A stretch of 7,249 bases of DNA, from positions 1 to 7,249 of the forward strand of contig JASFUX010000174.1 of the NCBI GenBank assembly GCA_050050115.1. The letters are read 5' to 3'. Below are positions 1 to 6,348 of the stretch, piece after piece. Under the pieces are notes generated by a model. It made no database searches and was not told the origin of the DNA. It worked only from the letters and a program-made list of their open reading frames with translations. Positions within the stretch are counted from its first letter, which is position 1, and each line of letters opens with the position of its first letter. The translations under genes and the position numbers were made by a program. This DNA is from JASFUX01 sp050050115. Lineage in GTDB: Bacteria > Pseudomonadota > Alphaproteobacteria > Caulobacterales > Maricaulaceae.

Positions 1-297
1 ATTTTGCGCGGCCCCGTCCGCATCGGCGTCGACAAGCGCCAAACAGGCCCCGGTGATGCCCGCCCGTTGGAGCAAATCTGGGAACTGCGGCGCACAACGT
101 GAAACAATGCGTGGGCCTTGCGAAAAGGGGATCGGATCGATCAAGGGTGGCATATACTCCTCGGTGCATTGAGGAGCTGCTTCGACTTCAGCGAACGCTT
201 CGCCAAATGGTGGAGGCTGATCGAATACGGCAACGTTGCTGTAGGACACGCACCCGGTCGCCATCCCCGCGGCAAGTATCGTTAGAGCACCCCTCAC
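1..297 (-). CDS. Exported protein with TonB C-terminal-like domain, probable lipoprotein (3' end beyond window)
   Basis: Ninety-nine codons are open without a stop to the left edge, so the C-terminus is missing. I place the start at GTG 297-295, which overlaps the ffh TGA (296-294) as GTGA and follows a purine-rich GGGGGAAG. This start gives Arg2, then a hydrophobic stretch (residues 4-13) and Thr-Gly-Cys16, which resembles a lipoprotein signal. Position -3 is Ala rather than the usual Leu/Val/Ile, so lipidation is tentative. Residues 17-60 are Pro- and acid-rich, like a periplasmic linker. From about residue 62 the sequence matches the start of a TonB_C domain: CAPQFPDLLQRAGITGAC, then DADADGAAQN, as in the family pattern P-x-YP-x-x-A-x-x-x-GIxG followed by VDxDG. 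Proteins of this type are annotated as energy-transducer TonB, but without the far C-terminus a real ExbBD/receptor role cannot be judged. Translational coupling to ffh is inferred. An internal ATG at 264-262 is the alternative start. Confidence 0.72.
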   Translation of the reverse strand, partial: MRGALTILAAGMATGCVSYSNVAVFDQPPPFGEAFAEVEAAPQCTEEYMPPLIDPIPFSQGPRIVSRCAPQFPDLLQRAGITGACLALVDADADGAAQN

Positions 298-1820
298 TTC
301 TTCCCCCGCGGCATGCCGATCGGCAGGCCGTCCGAGCCTAAGGGGCCGCCCAGGAACGGCGGTTCTTCATCGCCGGCCGCTCCAGGCAAACCAGGCAATC
401 CGCCCGCACTTTGCGCCTTCTTGCCCAGCGCAGCGAGCGCGGCCGGGTCGGGTCCGCTTCCCCCAAAACCACCTGGGCCGCCGCCCATGCCACCCATCAG
501 CGACTTCATCCCGCCCTTGCCGAGCTTCTTCATCATGTCCGCCATCTGACGATAGGTTTTGAGAAGCTTGTTGACCTCCGGCACCTGCGTGCCCGAGCCC
601 GCGGCGATGCGGCGCTTGCGCGAGGACTTGATGATGTCGGGCTTGGCGCGCTCCTTCGGCGTCATCGACAAGATGATCGCCTCCTGCCGCTTGATCACGC
701 CGTCGTCCATGTTCATCGCGGCCATGGCGTTCTTCGCCTTGCCGACGCCGGGCAGCATGCCGAGCACGCCGCCGAGCCCGCCCATGCGCTGCAGCGCGCG
801 CAGCTGCTCGGCGAAGTCGTTCAAGTCGAACTGGCCCTTGGCCATCCGCTTGGCGAGCTTTTCAGCTTTTTCCTGATCGACTTCCTCGGCCGCCTTTTCG
901 ACGAGCGAGACGACGTCGCCCTGGCCGAGGATGCGGCCGGCGAGCCGGCGCGGATCGAACACGTCGAGGCCATCCAGCTTTTCACCCACGCCCAAGAACT
1001 TGATCGGCAAGCCGGTGACCGCGCGCATCGACAGCGCCGCCCCGCCCCGGCCGTCGCCGTCCACACGGGTGAGCACGAGACCGGTCAGCGGCAGGCGTTC
1101 GTGGAAGCGTCTGGCGGTCTCGACCGCGTCCTGGCCGGTCAGCGCGTCGGCGACGAGCAGCGTCTCGTCCGGGTTGGCGATGTCGGCGATGGCCTTGGCC
1201 TCGGTCATCAGCTCTTCATCGATCGAGGTGCGGCCTGCGGTGTCGAGGATGAGGACGTCCTGACCGCCGAGCTTGGCCGCCTGCATCGCGCGCTTGGCGA
1301 TGTCGGTCGCGGTTTGTCCGGCCACGATCGGCAGGAAGTCGACCTCGGCCTGACCGGCGAGAACCTGCAGCTGCTCCATCGCTGCGGGACGGCGGGTGTC
1401 GAGCGAGGCGAGCATCACTCGCTTCTTCTGCTTCTTCAGTCGGACCGCGAGCTTGCCGGCCGTGGTGGTCTTGCCCGAGCCCTGAAGGCCGGCCATCAGG
1501 ATCACCGCCGGCGGCGTGACCTCGACGTTGAGACTCGCCGGCTCGGCGTCGGCGGAACCGCCCAGAACCTCGACCAGCGCGTCGTGGACGATCTTGACGA
1601 CCTGTTGACCCGGCGTGACCGAGCGGATGACCTTCTCGCCGACCGCCTCGGCGCGGACCTTCTCGATGAAGTCCTTGACCACCGGCAGCGCGACGTCGGC
1701 TTCAAGGAGGGCGACGCGCACCTCTCTTAAGGCCGCTTCGACATCCTTCTCCGAGAGCGCGCCGCGCCCAGTGAGGCCGTCCAAGACGCCCGAGAGCCGA
1801 TCTGTCAGCGCGTCAAACAT
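294..1820 (-). CDS. ffh: Signal recognition particle protein Ffh (SRP54 GTPase)
   Basis: Ffh binds 4.5S RNA and the signal sequences of nascent chains, then docks with FtsY to deliver ribosomes to the Sec translocon. The 508 residues show the N domain (about 1-95), then the G domain with P-loop GLQGSGKT (111-118), DTRRPAA (141-147), DTAGR (193-197), TRVDGDGRGG (251-260) and GVGEKLDGLDVF (277-288). The M domain from about 325 has Met-rich helices and the RNA-binding segment RKRRIAAGSGT (401-411). The tail (about 436-508) is Gly/Pro-rich, making the protein longer than the roughly 450-residue E. coli Ffh; long tails are common in alphaproteobacteria. The G4 motif has Arg where TKxD is usual, which I recall as an alphaproteobacterial variant. 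ATG at 1820 is supported by AAGGA five bases upstream. The stop overlaps the downstream TonB_C-type gene. The gene is not followed by rpsP, the usual downstream neighbour in many relatives. Confidence 0.98.
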   Translation of the reverse strand: MFDALTDRLSGVLDGLTGRGALSEKDVEAALREVRVALLEADVALPVVKDFIEKVRAEAVGEKVIRSVTPGQQVVKIVHDALVEVLGGSADAEPASLNVEVTPPAVILMAGLQGSGKTTTAGKLAVRLKKQKKRVMLASLDTRRPAAMEQLQVLAGQAEVDFLPIVAGQTATDIAKRAMQAAKLGGQDVLILDTAGRTSIDEELMTEAKAIADIANPDETLLVADALTGQDAVETARRFHERLPLTGLVLTRVDGDGRGGAALSMRAVTGLPIKFLGVGEKLDGLDVFDPRRLAGRILGQGDVVSLVEKAAEEVDQEKAEKLAKRMAKGQFDLNDFAEQLRALQRMGGLGGVLGMLPGVGKAKNAMAAMNMDDGVIKRQEAIILSMTPKERAKPDIIKSSRKRRIAAGSGTQVPEVNKLLKTYRQMADMMKKLGKGGMKSLMGGMGGGPGGFGGSGPDPAALAALGKKAQSAGGLPGLPGAAGDEEPPFLGGPLGSDGLPIGMPRGKK

Positions 1821-1825
1821 GCAGG

Positions 1826-1830
1826 TCCTT
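1826..1830 (-). promoter_or_regulatory. Ribosome binding site of ffh
   Basis: On the minus strand AAGGA lies five bases before the ATG at 1820-1818, fixing the ffh start. The following residues (MFDALTDRLS) are the expected Ffh N-terminus. Confidence 0.75.
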
Positions 1831-1869
1831 CATATCCAACTCGTCTCCCAAACACCCAAACGGCAAGCG

Positions 1870-1899
1870 CCCCGCTGAGCGAAGCTTCGCCGAGCGGGG
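1870..1899. repeat. Imperfect 30-base inverted repeat (hairpin) upstream of ffh
   Basis: Outer arms CCCCGCT (1870-1876) and AGCGGGG (1893-1899) are perfectly complementary. Inside them lies a 12-base perfect palindrome GCGAAGCTTCGC (1879-1890), with only a 2-by-2 mismatch between the two parts. Neither strand has a T-run after it, so it is not a textbook intrinsic terminator. It sits about 50 bases upstream of the ffh start and could be a dispersed REP-like element, a leader RNA hairpin, or a terminator for the TfoX transcript aided by other factors. Confidence 0.6.
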
Positions 1900-1953
1900 G
1901 ATCTCGCCCGCCTCGTCCGGCCTGAAGTCGGCGCCGGGGTCGTGCGGGTCAAG

Positions 1954-1970
1954 ACGCGCGTGCGCGCGTG
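1954..1970. other. Alternating purine-pyrimidine tract
   Basis: Seventeen consecutive bases alternate purine and pyrimidine (ACGCGCGTGCGCGCGTG), mostly CG/GC steps, a sequence type able to adopt Z-DNA under negative supercoiling. It also contains 7-base inverted arms ACGCGCG/CGCGCGT. It lies in the spacer upstream of ffh. A functional role is unproven and the composition alone makes such tracts fairly likely. Confidence 0.4.
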
Positions 1971-2034
1971 GGAGACGGGCGGCTTATGGGGGAACGGCGG
2001 GAGAACGTCAAGGCGGGCGGATCGCCGGCGCAGG

Positions 2035-2391
2035 TTACTTCGAGGTCTTGGACTTTGCTTTCTTCTTCGACTTGGGCGTCTTCGGCTTGGGCGCGGGCAG
2101 CGCGCGTTCGGTCTCGGTGATCAGCCCGGAAAGCCAGTCCCTGTCCTCGATCCGGTCTTCAATGAGGAAATAGTTCTTTGCCCCTGGATAAGGCGGCGCC
2201 TCGACCGGATCGCCGATGTAGGCGCGGCCCGCATCCGTCGGCTTGACGAAGAACTTGTTGTCGCACGCCACGGCGACGAACTTGCCCTTCGAATGAAAGC
2301 CGTACTCGCCGAACATCTTGCGATAGGTGATCGCGCAGTCGTCGCTGATCTGATCGGCGACGAATTGGGCGAAGCTCTCGTCAGTGGCCAT
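2035..2391 (-). CDS. TfoX N-terminal-domain family protein
   Basis: A 118-residue protein matching the stand-alone TfoX_N family. Visible hallmarks are the RKMFGEYGFH segment (residues 24-33), the strand KGKFVAVACDNKFFVK (35-50), and the PYPGAKNYFLIED stretch (67-79) followed by a short helix. TfoX/Sxy of gammaproteobacteria is a competence regulator with separate N and C domains. Here only the N domain is present, so a role in competence should not be assumed; stand-alone proteins of this type have no established function that I know of. After residue 98 the chain ends in a Lys/Pro/Ser-rich, strongly basic tail (KPKTPKSKKKAKSKTSK), which could bind nucleic acid. ATG 2391 begins only three bases after the dioxygenase stop, with AGAGGT upstream inside that gene, so the two are very probably one transcript. 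Confidence 0.88.
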   Translation of the reverse strand: MATDESFAQFVADQISDDCAITYRKMFGEYGFHSKGKFVAVACDNKFFVKPTDAGRAYIGDPVEAPPYPGAKNYFLIEDRIEDRDWLSGLITETERALPAPKPKTPKSKKKAKSKTSK

Positions 2392-2394
2392 CGA

Positions 2395-3282
2395 TTACCT
2401 CTTGAGCACCTTCTTCGGATGCACGCCGTCGACGTAGCCAGTGAACGCGGGGCAGATCGAATAGCCCAGGAGTTCCTGCAACCGCTCCGGCAGGCCCGCG
2501 GCGACTTCCCGCGGTACGCTCAGACAAAAATTCTCGAGCTGTCGCGCCCAGCCGACGCAGTACTGCGGCGTGATCAACAGCCGCGGCTTGTCCGAGCGGT
2601 TCGCCCCGCCGCGGTGCCACAGCGTGCCCTTGGCCAGCATCAGCGAGCCCGACGGCATGACCGCCTTCATCGCATCGGGCCGCGCGCCCGGATCGTCGTT
2701 CGGATCGCGGGCGCGCCGGTCTGAAAACGCCTCAGGCTGCAGCGAACCGGGAAACTCCGAGTCCGGCCACAGATGGCTGCCCGGAATGATCTCGGTCGCG
2801 CCGTTCGTCTCCGTCATGTCGTCGATCGCCCAGAACGCGGAGAGGCTGTAGGCGTCGCGCGGCCGCGGCGCAGTCATGTAGCTGTCGTCGAAGTGCCAAG
2901 GCTGGACGCTCTCGCCGGGCTGGATGTTGATCGCCAGGCACGCCGACAAAAGGCAATGCGGCCCGAGCTCCGCCTCGGCGAACGCCAGCGCGAGGGGATG
3001 CATCGACAGGTCCGCCAGCGCGCGGCCCTTCCCGGGCAGCGCATAGACGCGGTTGGTCAGCACGCCTTCAAAATCGTTCCGTCCCGTGACGTTGCGTTCG
3101 AGATGCGGCGCGAGCGCCTCGCGGATGGCGGCGACCTCCGACGGTCCCATCGCGCGCTCGAACACGATGTAGCCGTCGCGGTCGAGCTGGGCGCGCCAGT
3201 CCTCCAGGCTGCGGCCCTTCAGCCACGGCGCGAGGCGTTCCTCTCCACTCTCAGCCCCATCCGTCAACGCTGCGTCGGCCAT
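2395..3282 (-). CDS. Phytanoyl-CoA dioxygenase (PhyH) family Fe(II)/2-oxoglutarate-dependent oxygenase
   Basis: A 295-residue cytoplasmic protein of the PhyH superfamily, which couples oxidation of a small molecule to decarboxylation of 2-oxoglutarate. The metal-binding HxD is WHFDD (His130, Asp132), and the distal His lies in LWHRGGANRSDKPR (His223), with Arg234 placed to bind the 2-oxoglutarate carboxylate. ETNGATEIIPGSH (158-170) is the typical loop between them, and residues 33-42 form the usual opening segment (LDRDGYIVFE). All iron and cosubstrate residues appear intact, so it should be active. The substrate cannot be read from sequence; members act on phytanoyl-CoA, ectoine, halogenation substrates and other molecules. 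ATG 3282 has a strong AGGGAGGA six bases upstream and a candidate promoter just beyond. It is the first gene of a two-gene unit with the TfoX-domain protein and is divergent from the hydrolase. Confidence 0.9.
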   Translation of the reverse strand: MADAALTDGAESGEERLAPWLKGRSLEDWRAQLDRDGYIVFERAMGPSEVAAIREALAPHLERNVTGRNDFEGVLTNRVYALPGKGRALADLSMHPLALAFAEAELGPHCLLSACLAINIQPGESVQPWHFDDSYMTAPRPRDAYSLSAFWAIDDMTETNGATEIIPGSHLWPDSEFPGSLQPEAFSDRRARDPNDDPGARPDAMKAVMPSGSLMLAKGTLWHRGGANRSDKPRLLITPQYCVGWARQLENFCLSVPREVAAGLPERLQELLGYSICPAFTGYVDGVHPKKVLKR

Positions 3283-3288
3283 GGGCCG

Positions 3289-3296
3289 TCCTCCCT
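3289..3296 (-). promoter_or_regulatory. Strong ribosome binding site of the PhyH-family gene
   Basis: The minus strand reads AGGGAGGA, nearly a perfect anti-SD match, six bases before the ATG at 3282-3280. It fixes this start. Confidence 0.75.
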
Positions 3297-3308
3297 TTGT
3301 TTGCAGTC

Positions 3309-3337
3309 ACTCTAGCGCGCCGAAACCACGCCGTCAG
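3309..3337 (-). promoter_or_regulatory. Candidate sigma70-type promoter for the PhyH/TfoX-domain transcript
   Basis: On the minus strand CTGACG (3337-3332) and TAGAGT (3314-3309) are separated by exactly 17 bases. Each box matches four of six consensus positions. The expected transcription start near 3302 leaves a short leader ending in the strong ribosome binding site. No equally good promoter is visible for the divergent hydrolase on the plus strand. Found by eye only, so tentative. Confidence 0.4.
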
Positions 3338-3413
3338 TGCGCCGGTTCGCCTCCATTTCATTGCGCCGCGCGCGGGAAAGGTTCACTCTCTCAACCAACA
3401 AACCGAGCAGACC

Positions 3414-3422
3414 AAGGGGAGA
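3414..3422 (+). promoter_or_regulatory. Ribosome binding site of the secreted hydrolase
   Basis: AAGGGGAGA lies five bases before ATG 3428. It decides the start over the longer in-frame opening at 3281, which would place a non-hydrophobic extension in front of the signal peptide. Confidence 0.8.
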
Positions 3423-3427
3423 CGGTC

Positions 3428-4561
3428 ATGACTCGCATGCTTGCCGCCGCCGCGGCGTTCGCTCTGCTGGCCGCGCCGGCAGTCGCCCAAGTCCAAACCG
3501 AAATGGGTGAGATCGACGGGGCGACCTACCGCATCGACGTGCCCGAGGAGTGGAACGGCGACCTCATCGTGATGAACCACGGCTATTCGCCCACCCCGCG
3601 CATCCCGCGCGACGGCGATCCGAGCGCCCGCTCCCTGGTCTATCTCGATCGCGGCTACGCAGTGGCCCAGTCAAGCTACTCGGCCGGCGGCTGGGCGCAC
3701 GAGCAGGCGATCGTCGACAACGAGAAAATGATCGACCACTTCATCGCAGAGCACGGCGAGCCGGGGCGCATCTTCGCTTCGGGCGGCGCGATGGGCGCCT
3801 CGATCACCATGATGTCGGTCGAGCTGCAGCCGGAGATCTACGACGGCGGGCTCGTCACCTGCTGCGGCGCGCTGATCCCTGCGATCGAATGGATGAACGA
3901 CGACTTCGAGCACTTGGCCCTGTTCGAGCACTATTTCCCCGGCGTCGCGCCGCCGCTGGTCGGCCCTTTGAACGGCATGGCCTACAACGACCCCGAGTTG
4001 CGCGAAGCGGTTCAGGCCGCGCTCGACGCCAACCCCGAAGCCGCCGAGCGCTATCGCCGGGTGATCGACAGGAAGCCCGAGGACACCGCCTTCTGGACGA
4101 CGTTCAAGACCTACCTGATCCACGAGGCTCAGGAACGCTCCGGCGGCAACCCGTTCGACAACACCACGCGCATCTACATCGTCGACGACGAGGATCTCGC
4201 CACGATCAACCGCGCCGTGCCGCGCTACGCGGCCGATCCGGAAGCCGTCGACTATCTGCGCCAGTGGCCGCCCTCGACCGGCGAGCTTGAGGTTCCGCTG
4301 ATGATCCTCTCGCCGGTCTACGATCCGATCGTGCCGGTATCGTCCGTGATCGACTATCTCGACCGCGCGCGCGACGCCGGCGCGGAGGATATGGTCGCGC
4401 TGCAATGGTTCGACCACGAGGGCCACGGCTCGACCACCAGCGCCGAGGTCGCCGCCGCGTTCGACGCGCTGGTCGCCTGGGTCGACGGCGGACCCAAGCC
4501 CTTCACCGGCCCGGGCGACATGTCGGTGAACGAGACGGACGACGACGGCGCGGAGGAGTAG
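3428..4561 (+). CDS. Secreted alpha/beta-hydrolase-fold protein with Ala at the nucleophile position
   Basis: A 377-residue protein with a signal peptide (residues 1-20: positive start, Ala/Leu core, cleavage expected after AVA before Gln21), so it is periplasmic or secreted. The fold is shown by the oxyanion-hole region VMNHGY (48-53), GYAVAQSSYSAGGWA (76-90), the nucleophile elbow SGGAMGA (118-124), the acid-residue region SPVYDPIVPVSS (295-306, Asp299) and EGHGSTTSAEV (331-341, His333), followed by the WVDGGPKP ending typical of this esterase/peptidase-like group. The elbow normally reads G-x-S-x-G, but here residue 121 is Ala (codon GCG, 3788-3790). With Asp and His kept, the protein may be a non-catalytic relative, may use another residue such as Ser125, or the base may be an error. 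The C-terminus is acidic. The substrate is unknown. The ketopantoate-reductase-family gene follows 144 bases downstream on the same strand, so co-transcription is possible but not shown. Confidence 0.88.
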   Translation: MTRMLAAAAAFALLAAPAVAQVQTEMGEIDGATYRIDVPEEWNGDLIVMNHGYSPTPRIPRDGDPSARSLVYLDRGYAVAQSSYSAGGWAHEQAIVDNEKMIDHFIAEHGEPGRIFASGGAMGASITMMSVELQPEIYDGGLVTCCGALIPAIEWMNDDFEHLALFEHYFPGVAPPLVGPLNGMAYNDPELREAVQAALDANPEAAERYRRVIDRKPEDTAFWTTFKTYLIHEAQERSGGNPFDNTTRIYIVDDEDLATINRAVPRYAADPEAVDYLRQWPPSTGELEVPLMILSPVYDPIVPVSSVIDYLDRARDAGAEDMVALQWFDHEGHGSTTSAEVAAAFDALVAWVDGGPKPFTGPGDMSVNETDDDGAEE

Positions 4562-4705
4562 CTGCGCCGGTTGCGGCAAGGACCCGCCTCGAGCCTGGGA
4601 TCATCGCGACGCGGCTTCGTTTGACGCGATTGCGGCGTCCGGCCGGCTCGGTGTACGCGTGAGCGCCATTCGCAGTTCACCTGAACGCGCCTTCCGGAAC
4701 GGCCG

Positions 4706-5785
4706 ATGTCCGACGCCTCCGCCGCCAACCTTGCTGAAAACGCCAAGATCGTCATCGCCGGCGCAGGCGCGGTGGGGACCTACGTCGGCGTGCGGCTCGC
4801 TGGCGCGGAACCAGGCTCTGCGCCTCACTCTGAATCCGCGGGGCGCAGGGTCGGCTTTCTCGGCCGGCCTGGCCTCGTCGAGGCCGCGCGAACCAAAGGT
4901 CTCGTCGCAACCGACTGCGACGGCGGCGAGGTCAAGCTCGCGCCCGGTCGCGCGGAGGTCTCGGCCGAGCCGGGAATCCTTGCCGGCGCAGACCTCGTCA
5001 TCGTGGCGACCAAGTCGCGCGACACCGACGCGATGGCGCGCGACATTGCAGCGCGCGCGCCCGAAGGCGCGGTGGTGCTCAGCCTGCAGAACGGTCTGCG
5101 CAACGTCGAGCGGCTGCGCGCCGCCCTGCCCGGTCGCGACGTGCGCGCCGGGATGATCCCGTTCAACGTGCTGATGCCTGAGCCCGGGGTCGTCCATCGG
5201 GCGACCCGCGGCGACCTTCGCGTTCAAGACAGCGCCGGCGACCTCGCTGCGCTCCTGACGGTCGAAGGGCTGAAGACCCACGCGCACGCGAACCTCGACG
5301 GCGTGATGTGGGCGAAGCTGCTGATCAACCTGAATAGCGCTCTGAACGCGCTGTCGGGGCAAACCGTACTCGAGCAAATGGCCGACCCGGCATGGCGTGA
5401 GCTGTGGGCGCTGTGCATCGAGGAAGGTCTCGCCGAAGCGCGCGCGGCGAAGGTGCGTCCGGCGCGCCTGTTCGGCCCGCCGCCGTGGCTGATGCCGCGT
5501 ATCCTCCGCCAGCCGACGAAAATGTTCCTCTTCCTCACGTCGATGGAAAAGCGCGTCAGCGAAGACGCGCGCTCCTCGATGCAGGAAGACTTGAACCGCC
5601 GCAAGCCGACCGAGATCGACGACCTGCAAGGCGAGATCTCGCGGCGCGCCCATGCGCGCGGCGCCGCCGCCCCGGTCTGCCGCGCAGTGACGACGCTGAT
5701 CCGCCAAGCCGAGCAAGCCGGCGAGGGCCCGCCGATGCTGACGGCGGCGCGGGTGGCGGAGATGGTGCGGAGCGGGCGGGGTTAG
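4706..5785 (+). CDS. panE: Ketopantoate reductase family oxidoreductase (2-dehydropantoate 2-reductase-like)
   Basis: A 359-residue member of the PanE/ApbA family, which reduces 2-dehydropantoate to pantoate with NADPH in pantothenate synthesis. The Rossmann motif is GAGAVG (19-24). VIVATKSRDTDAM (98-110) and LQNGLRNVE (127-135, Asn129) follow. The C-terminal domain has MWAKLLINLNSALNALSG (201-218) with Lys204 and Asn208 matching the catalytic Lys/Asn of E. coli PanE, and KPTEIDDLQGEISRRA (300-315) with Glu303 matching the substrate-binding Glu. The family has many paralogues acting on other 2-oxo acids, so the symbol is a family name and not proof of pantothenate function. It is longer than E. 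coli PanE (303); part of the excess is an insert of about 11 residues between the glycine motif and beta-2 (residues 34-47). ATG 4706 has only a weak GGAAC-type ribosome site. The 144 bases upstream show a TTGACG at 4621 but no matching -10. It ends 12 bases from the convergent gene at 5798. Confidence 0.9.
   Translation: MSDASAANLAENAKIVIAGAGAVGTYVGVRLAGAEPGSAPHSESAGRRVGFLGRPGLVEAARTKGLVATDCDGGEVKLAPGRAEVSAEPGILAGADLVIVATKSRDTDAMARDIAARAPEGAVVLSLQNGLRNVERLRAALPGRDVRAGMIPFNVLMPEPGVVHRATRGDLRVQDSAGDLAALLTVEGLKTHAHANLDGVMWAKLLINLNSALNALSGQTVLEQMADPAWRELWALCIEEGLAEARAAKVRPARLFGPPPWLMPRILRQPTKMFLFLTSMEKRVSEDARSSMQEDLNRRKPTEIDDLQGEISRRAHARGAAAPVCRAVTTLIRQAEQAGEGPPMLTAARVAEMVRSGRG
4818..4848. repeat. 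Short inverted repeat inside the PanE-family insert
   Basis: CTGCGCC (4818-4824) and GGCGCAG (4842-4848) are perfect 7-base complements with a 17-base loop. They coincide with the extra residues between the Rossmann glycine motif and the second strand. The element may be chance in GC-rich DNA, or a trace of how the insert arose. Confidence 0.35.
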
Positions 5786-5797
5786 GCGGCGCGCCGG

Positions 5798-6337
5798 CTA
5801 TTCATCCAGCAGGCCTTGGGCGATGACCCAGCGGTAATCCCTCAGCATTCGCTCGGCGTTGATCTCGCCATCGCGGCGGCGCAGGTCGGACAGATAGGGC
5901 TCGATCTGGCGAAGCTGCTCGTCGATACGTTGCTTGTCCCCGCCAATCTCGCGCGCGAACAGGAGCCAAGCGTAGTCGTCGCCAGCCAGGAAGTCGCCGT
6001 CCCCGCCTTCGTACTCACGGTCGTCCCGCACCAAGCAGGTGATCGCCGCCAAGTCTCCTAGAGTAGCCGCCGCAGTCACCCGTTCAGTTCTTTGCTGCAT
6101 TTTCGCAGGATCGTAGGGGAGCGGCGCGGACGCTTCATCGAAGCACTCGCTCGACCATGCCTGCGCCAGAGGGATCTGATCGCGCAGAAAGGCGCTTTGC
6201 TCGGCGCTCGGCGCCGGCGACCCAAACAACCGCTCGCGCCAAAAGTCGTCGGTAAACCGAAGAAGCGCGATGATCACGAGGATCGGAAAAACCGTCCAGA
6301 ACACGCGCGGGTCATCGAGCCAGCGGGGGCGTTTCAT
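5798..6337 (-). CDS. Hypothetical single-pass membrane protein, 179 residues
   Basis: I do not recognise a family. Residues 1-11 are basic/Trp-rich (MKRPRWLDDP), and residues 12-27 form one hydrophobic helix (VFWTVFPILVIIALL), making a bitopic protein or uncleaved signal anchor. With the N-terminus inside, residues 30-179 would be extracytoplasmic. That part is acidic and helical in appearance, with Cys65 and Cys101 as the only cysteines, a possible disulfide pair. A GGDGDFLAGDD stretch (111-121) and the amphipathic RIDEQLRQIEPYLSDLRRRD region (137-156) are notable. It is the last of three small membrane-protein genes after the symporter. Its ATG (6337) is 11 bases past the previous stop, and no good ribosome site precedes it, which suggests translation depends on the upstream gene. 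It converges with the PanE-family gene. Confidence 0.75.
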   Translation of the reverse strand: MKRPRWLDDPRVFWTVFPILVIIALLRFTDDFWRERLFGSPAPSAEQSAFLRDQIPLAQAWSSECFDEASAPLPYDPAKMQQRTERVTAAATLGDLAAITCLVRDDREYEGGDGDFLAGDDYAWLLFAREIGGDKQRIDEQLRQIEPYLSDLRRRDGEINAERMLRDYRWVIAQGLLDE

Positions 6338-6348
6338 GTTGGGATGCG

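Larger units (their letters stand above)
1821..2034. other. Intergenic spacer between ffh and the TfoX-domain gene
   Basis: This 214-base spacer separates two minus-strand genes and should contain the ffh promoter and leader. The ffh-proximal end has a clear ribosome binding site (AAGGA on the minus strand, 1826-1830). The middle holds the inverted repeat at 1870-1899 and an alternating purine-pyrimidine tract at 1954-1970. I could not find a convincing -35/-10 pair or a hairpin followed by a T-run for terminating the upstream transcript, and no credible small gene is visible. Confidence 0.7.

Noticed and set aside
251..253. TRVD instead of TKxD in the Ffh G4 motif (residues 251-254 of the protein; bases about 1059-1070) as a defect
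   Set aside because: I recall Arg at this position in other alphaproteobacterial Ffh proteins, and the surrounding DGDGRGGAALS is intact, so it is a lineage variant. The start and end given here are residue numbers.
99..341. Plus-strand open frame of 80 codons at the left edge
   Set aside because: It lies opposite the ffh 3' end and the TonB_C-type gene, its product is Arg-rich without family features, and the minus strand gives a coherent signal peptide plus domain.
411..1730. Long plus-strand open frame of 439 codons opposite ffh
   Set aside because: It is an antisense shadow of a GC-rich gene. The product is His/Arg/Leu-rich with no motif, while the minus strand encodes unmistakable Ffh.
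3281..3427. N-terminal extension of the hydrolase from an ATG at 3281
   Set aside because: The extension overlaps the divergent gene's start, has no hydrophobic character, and would bury the signal peptide that begins at 3428 behind a good ribosome binding site.
4621..4649. TTGACG as a promoter for the PanE-family gene
   Set aside because: No acceptable -10 box lies 16-19 bases downstream; the sequence there is CGGCTC-like.
3671..5716. Long minus-strand open frames (302 and 371 codons) opposite the hydrolase and PanE-family genes
   Set aside because: They have typical antisense composition without recognisable domains, and the plus-strand genes are clear family members.
5786..5797. GC-rich palindrome between the convergent PanE-family and hypothetical genes as a bidirectional terminator
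   Set aside because: CGGCGCGCCG (5787-5796) is only a 10-base palindrome with no loop and no T-runs on either side.
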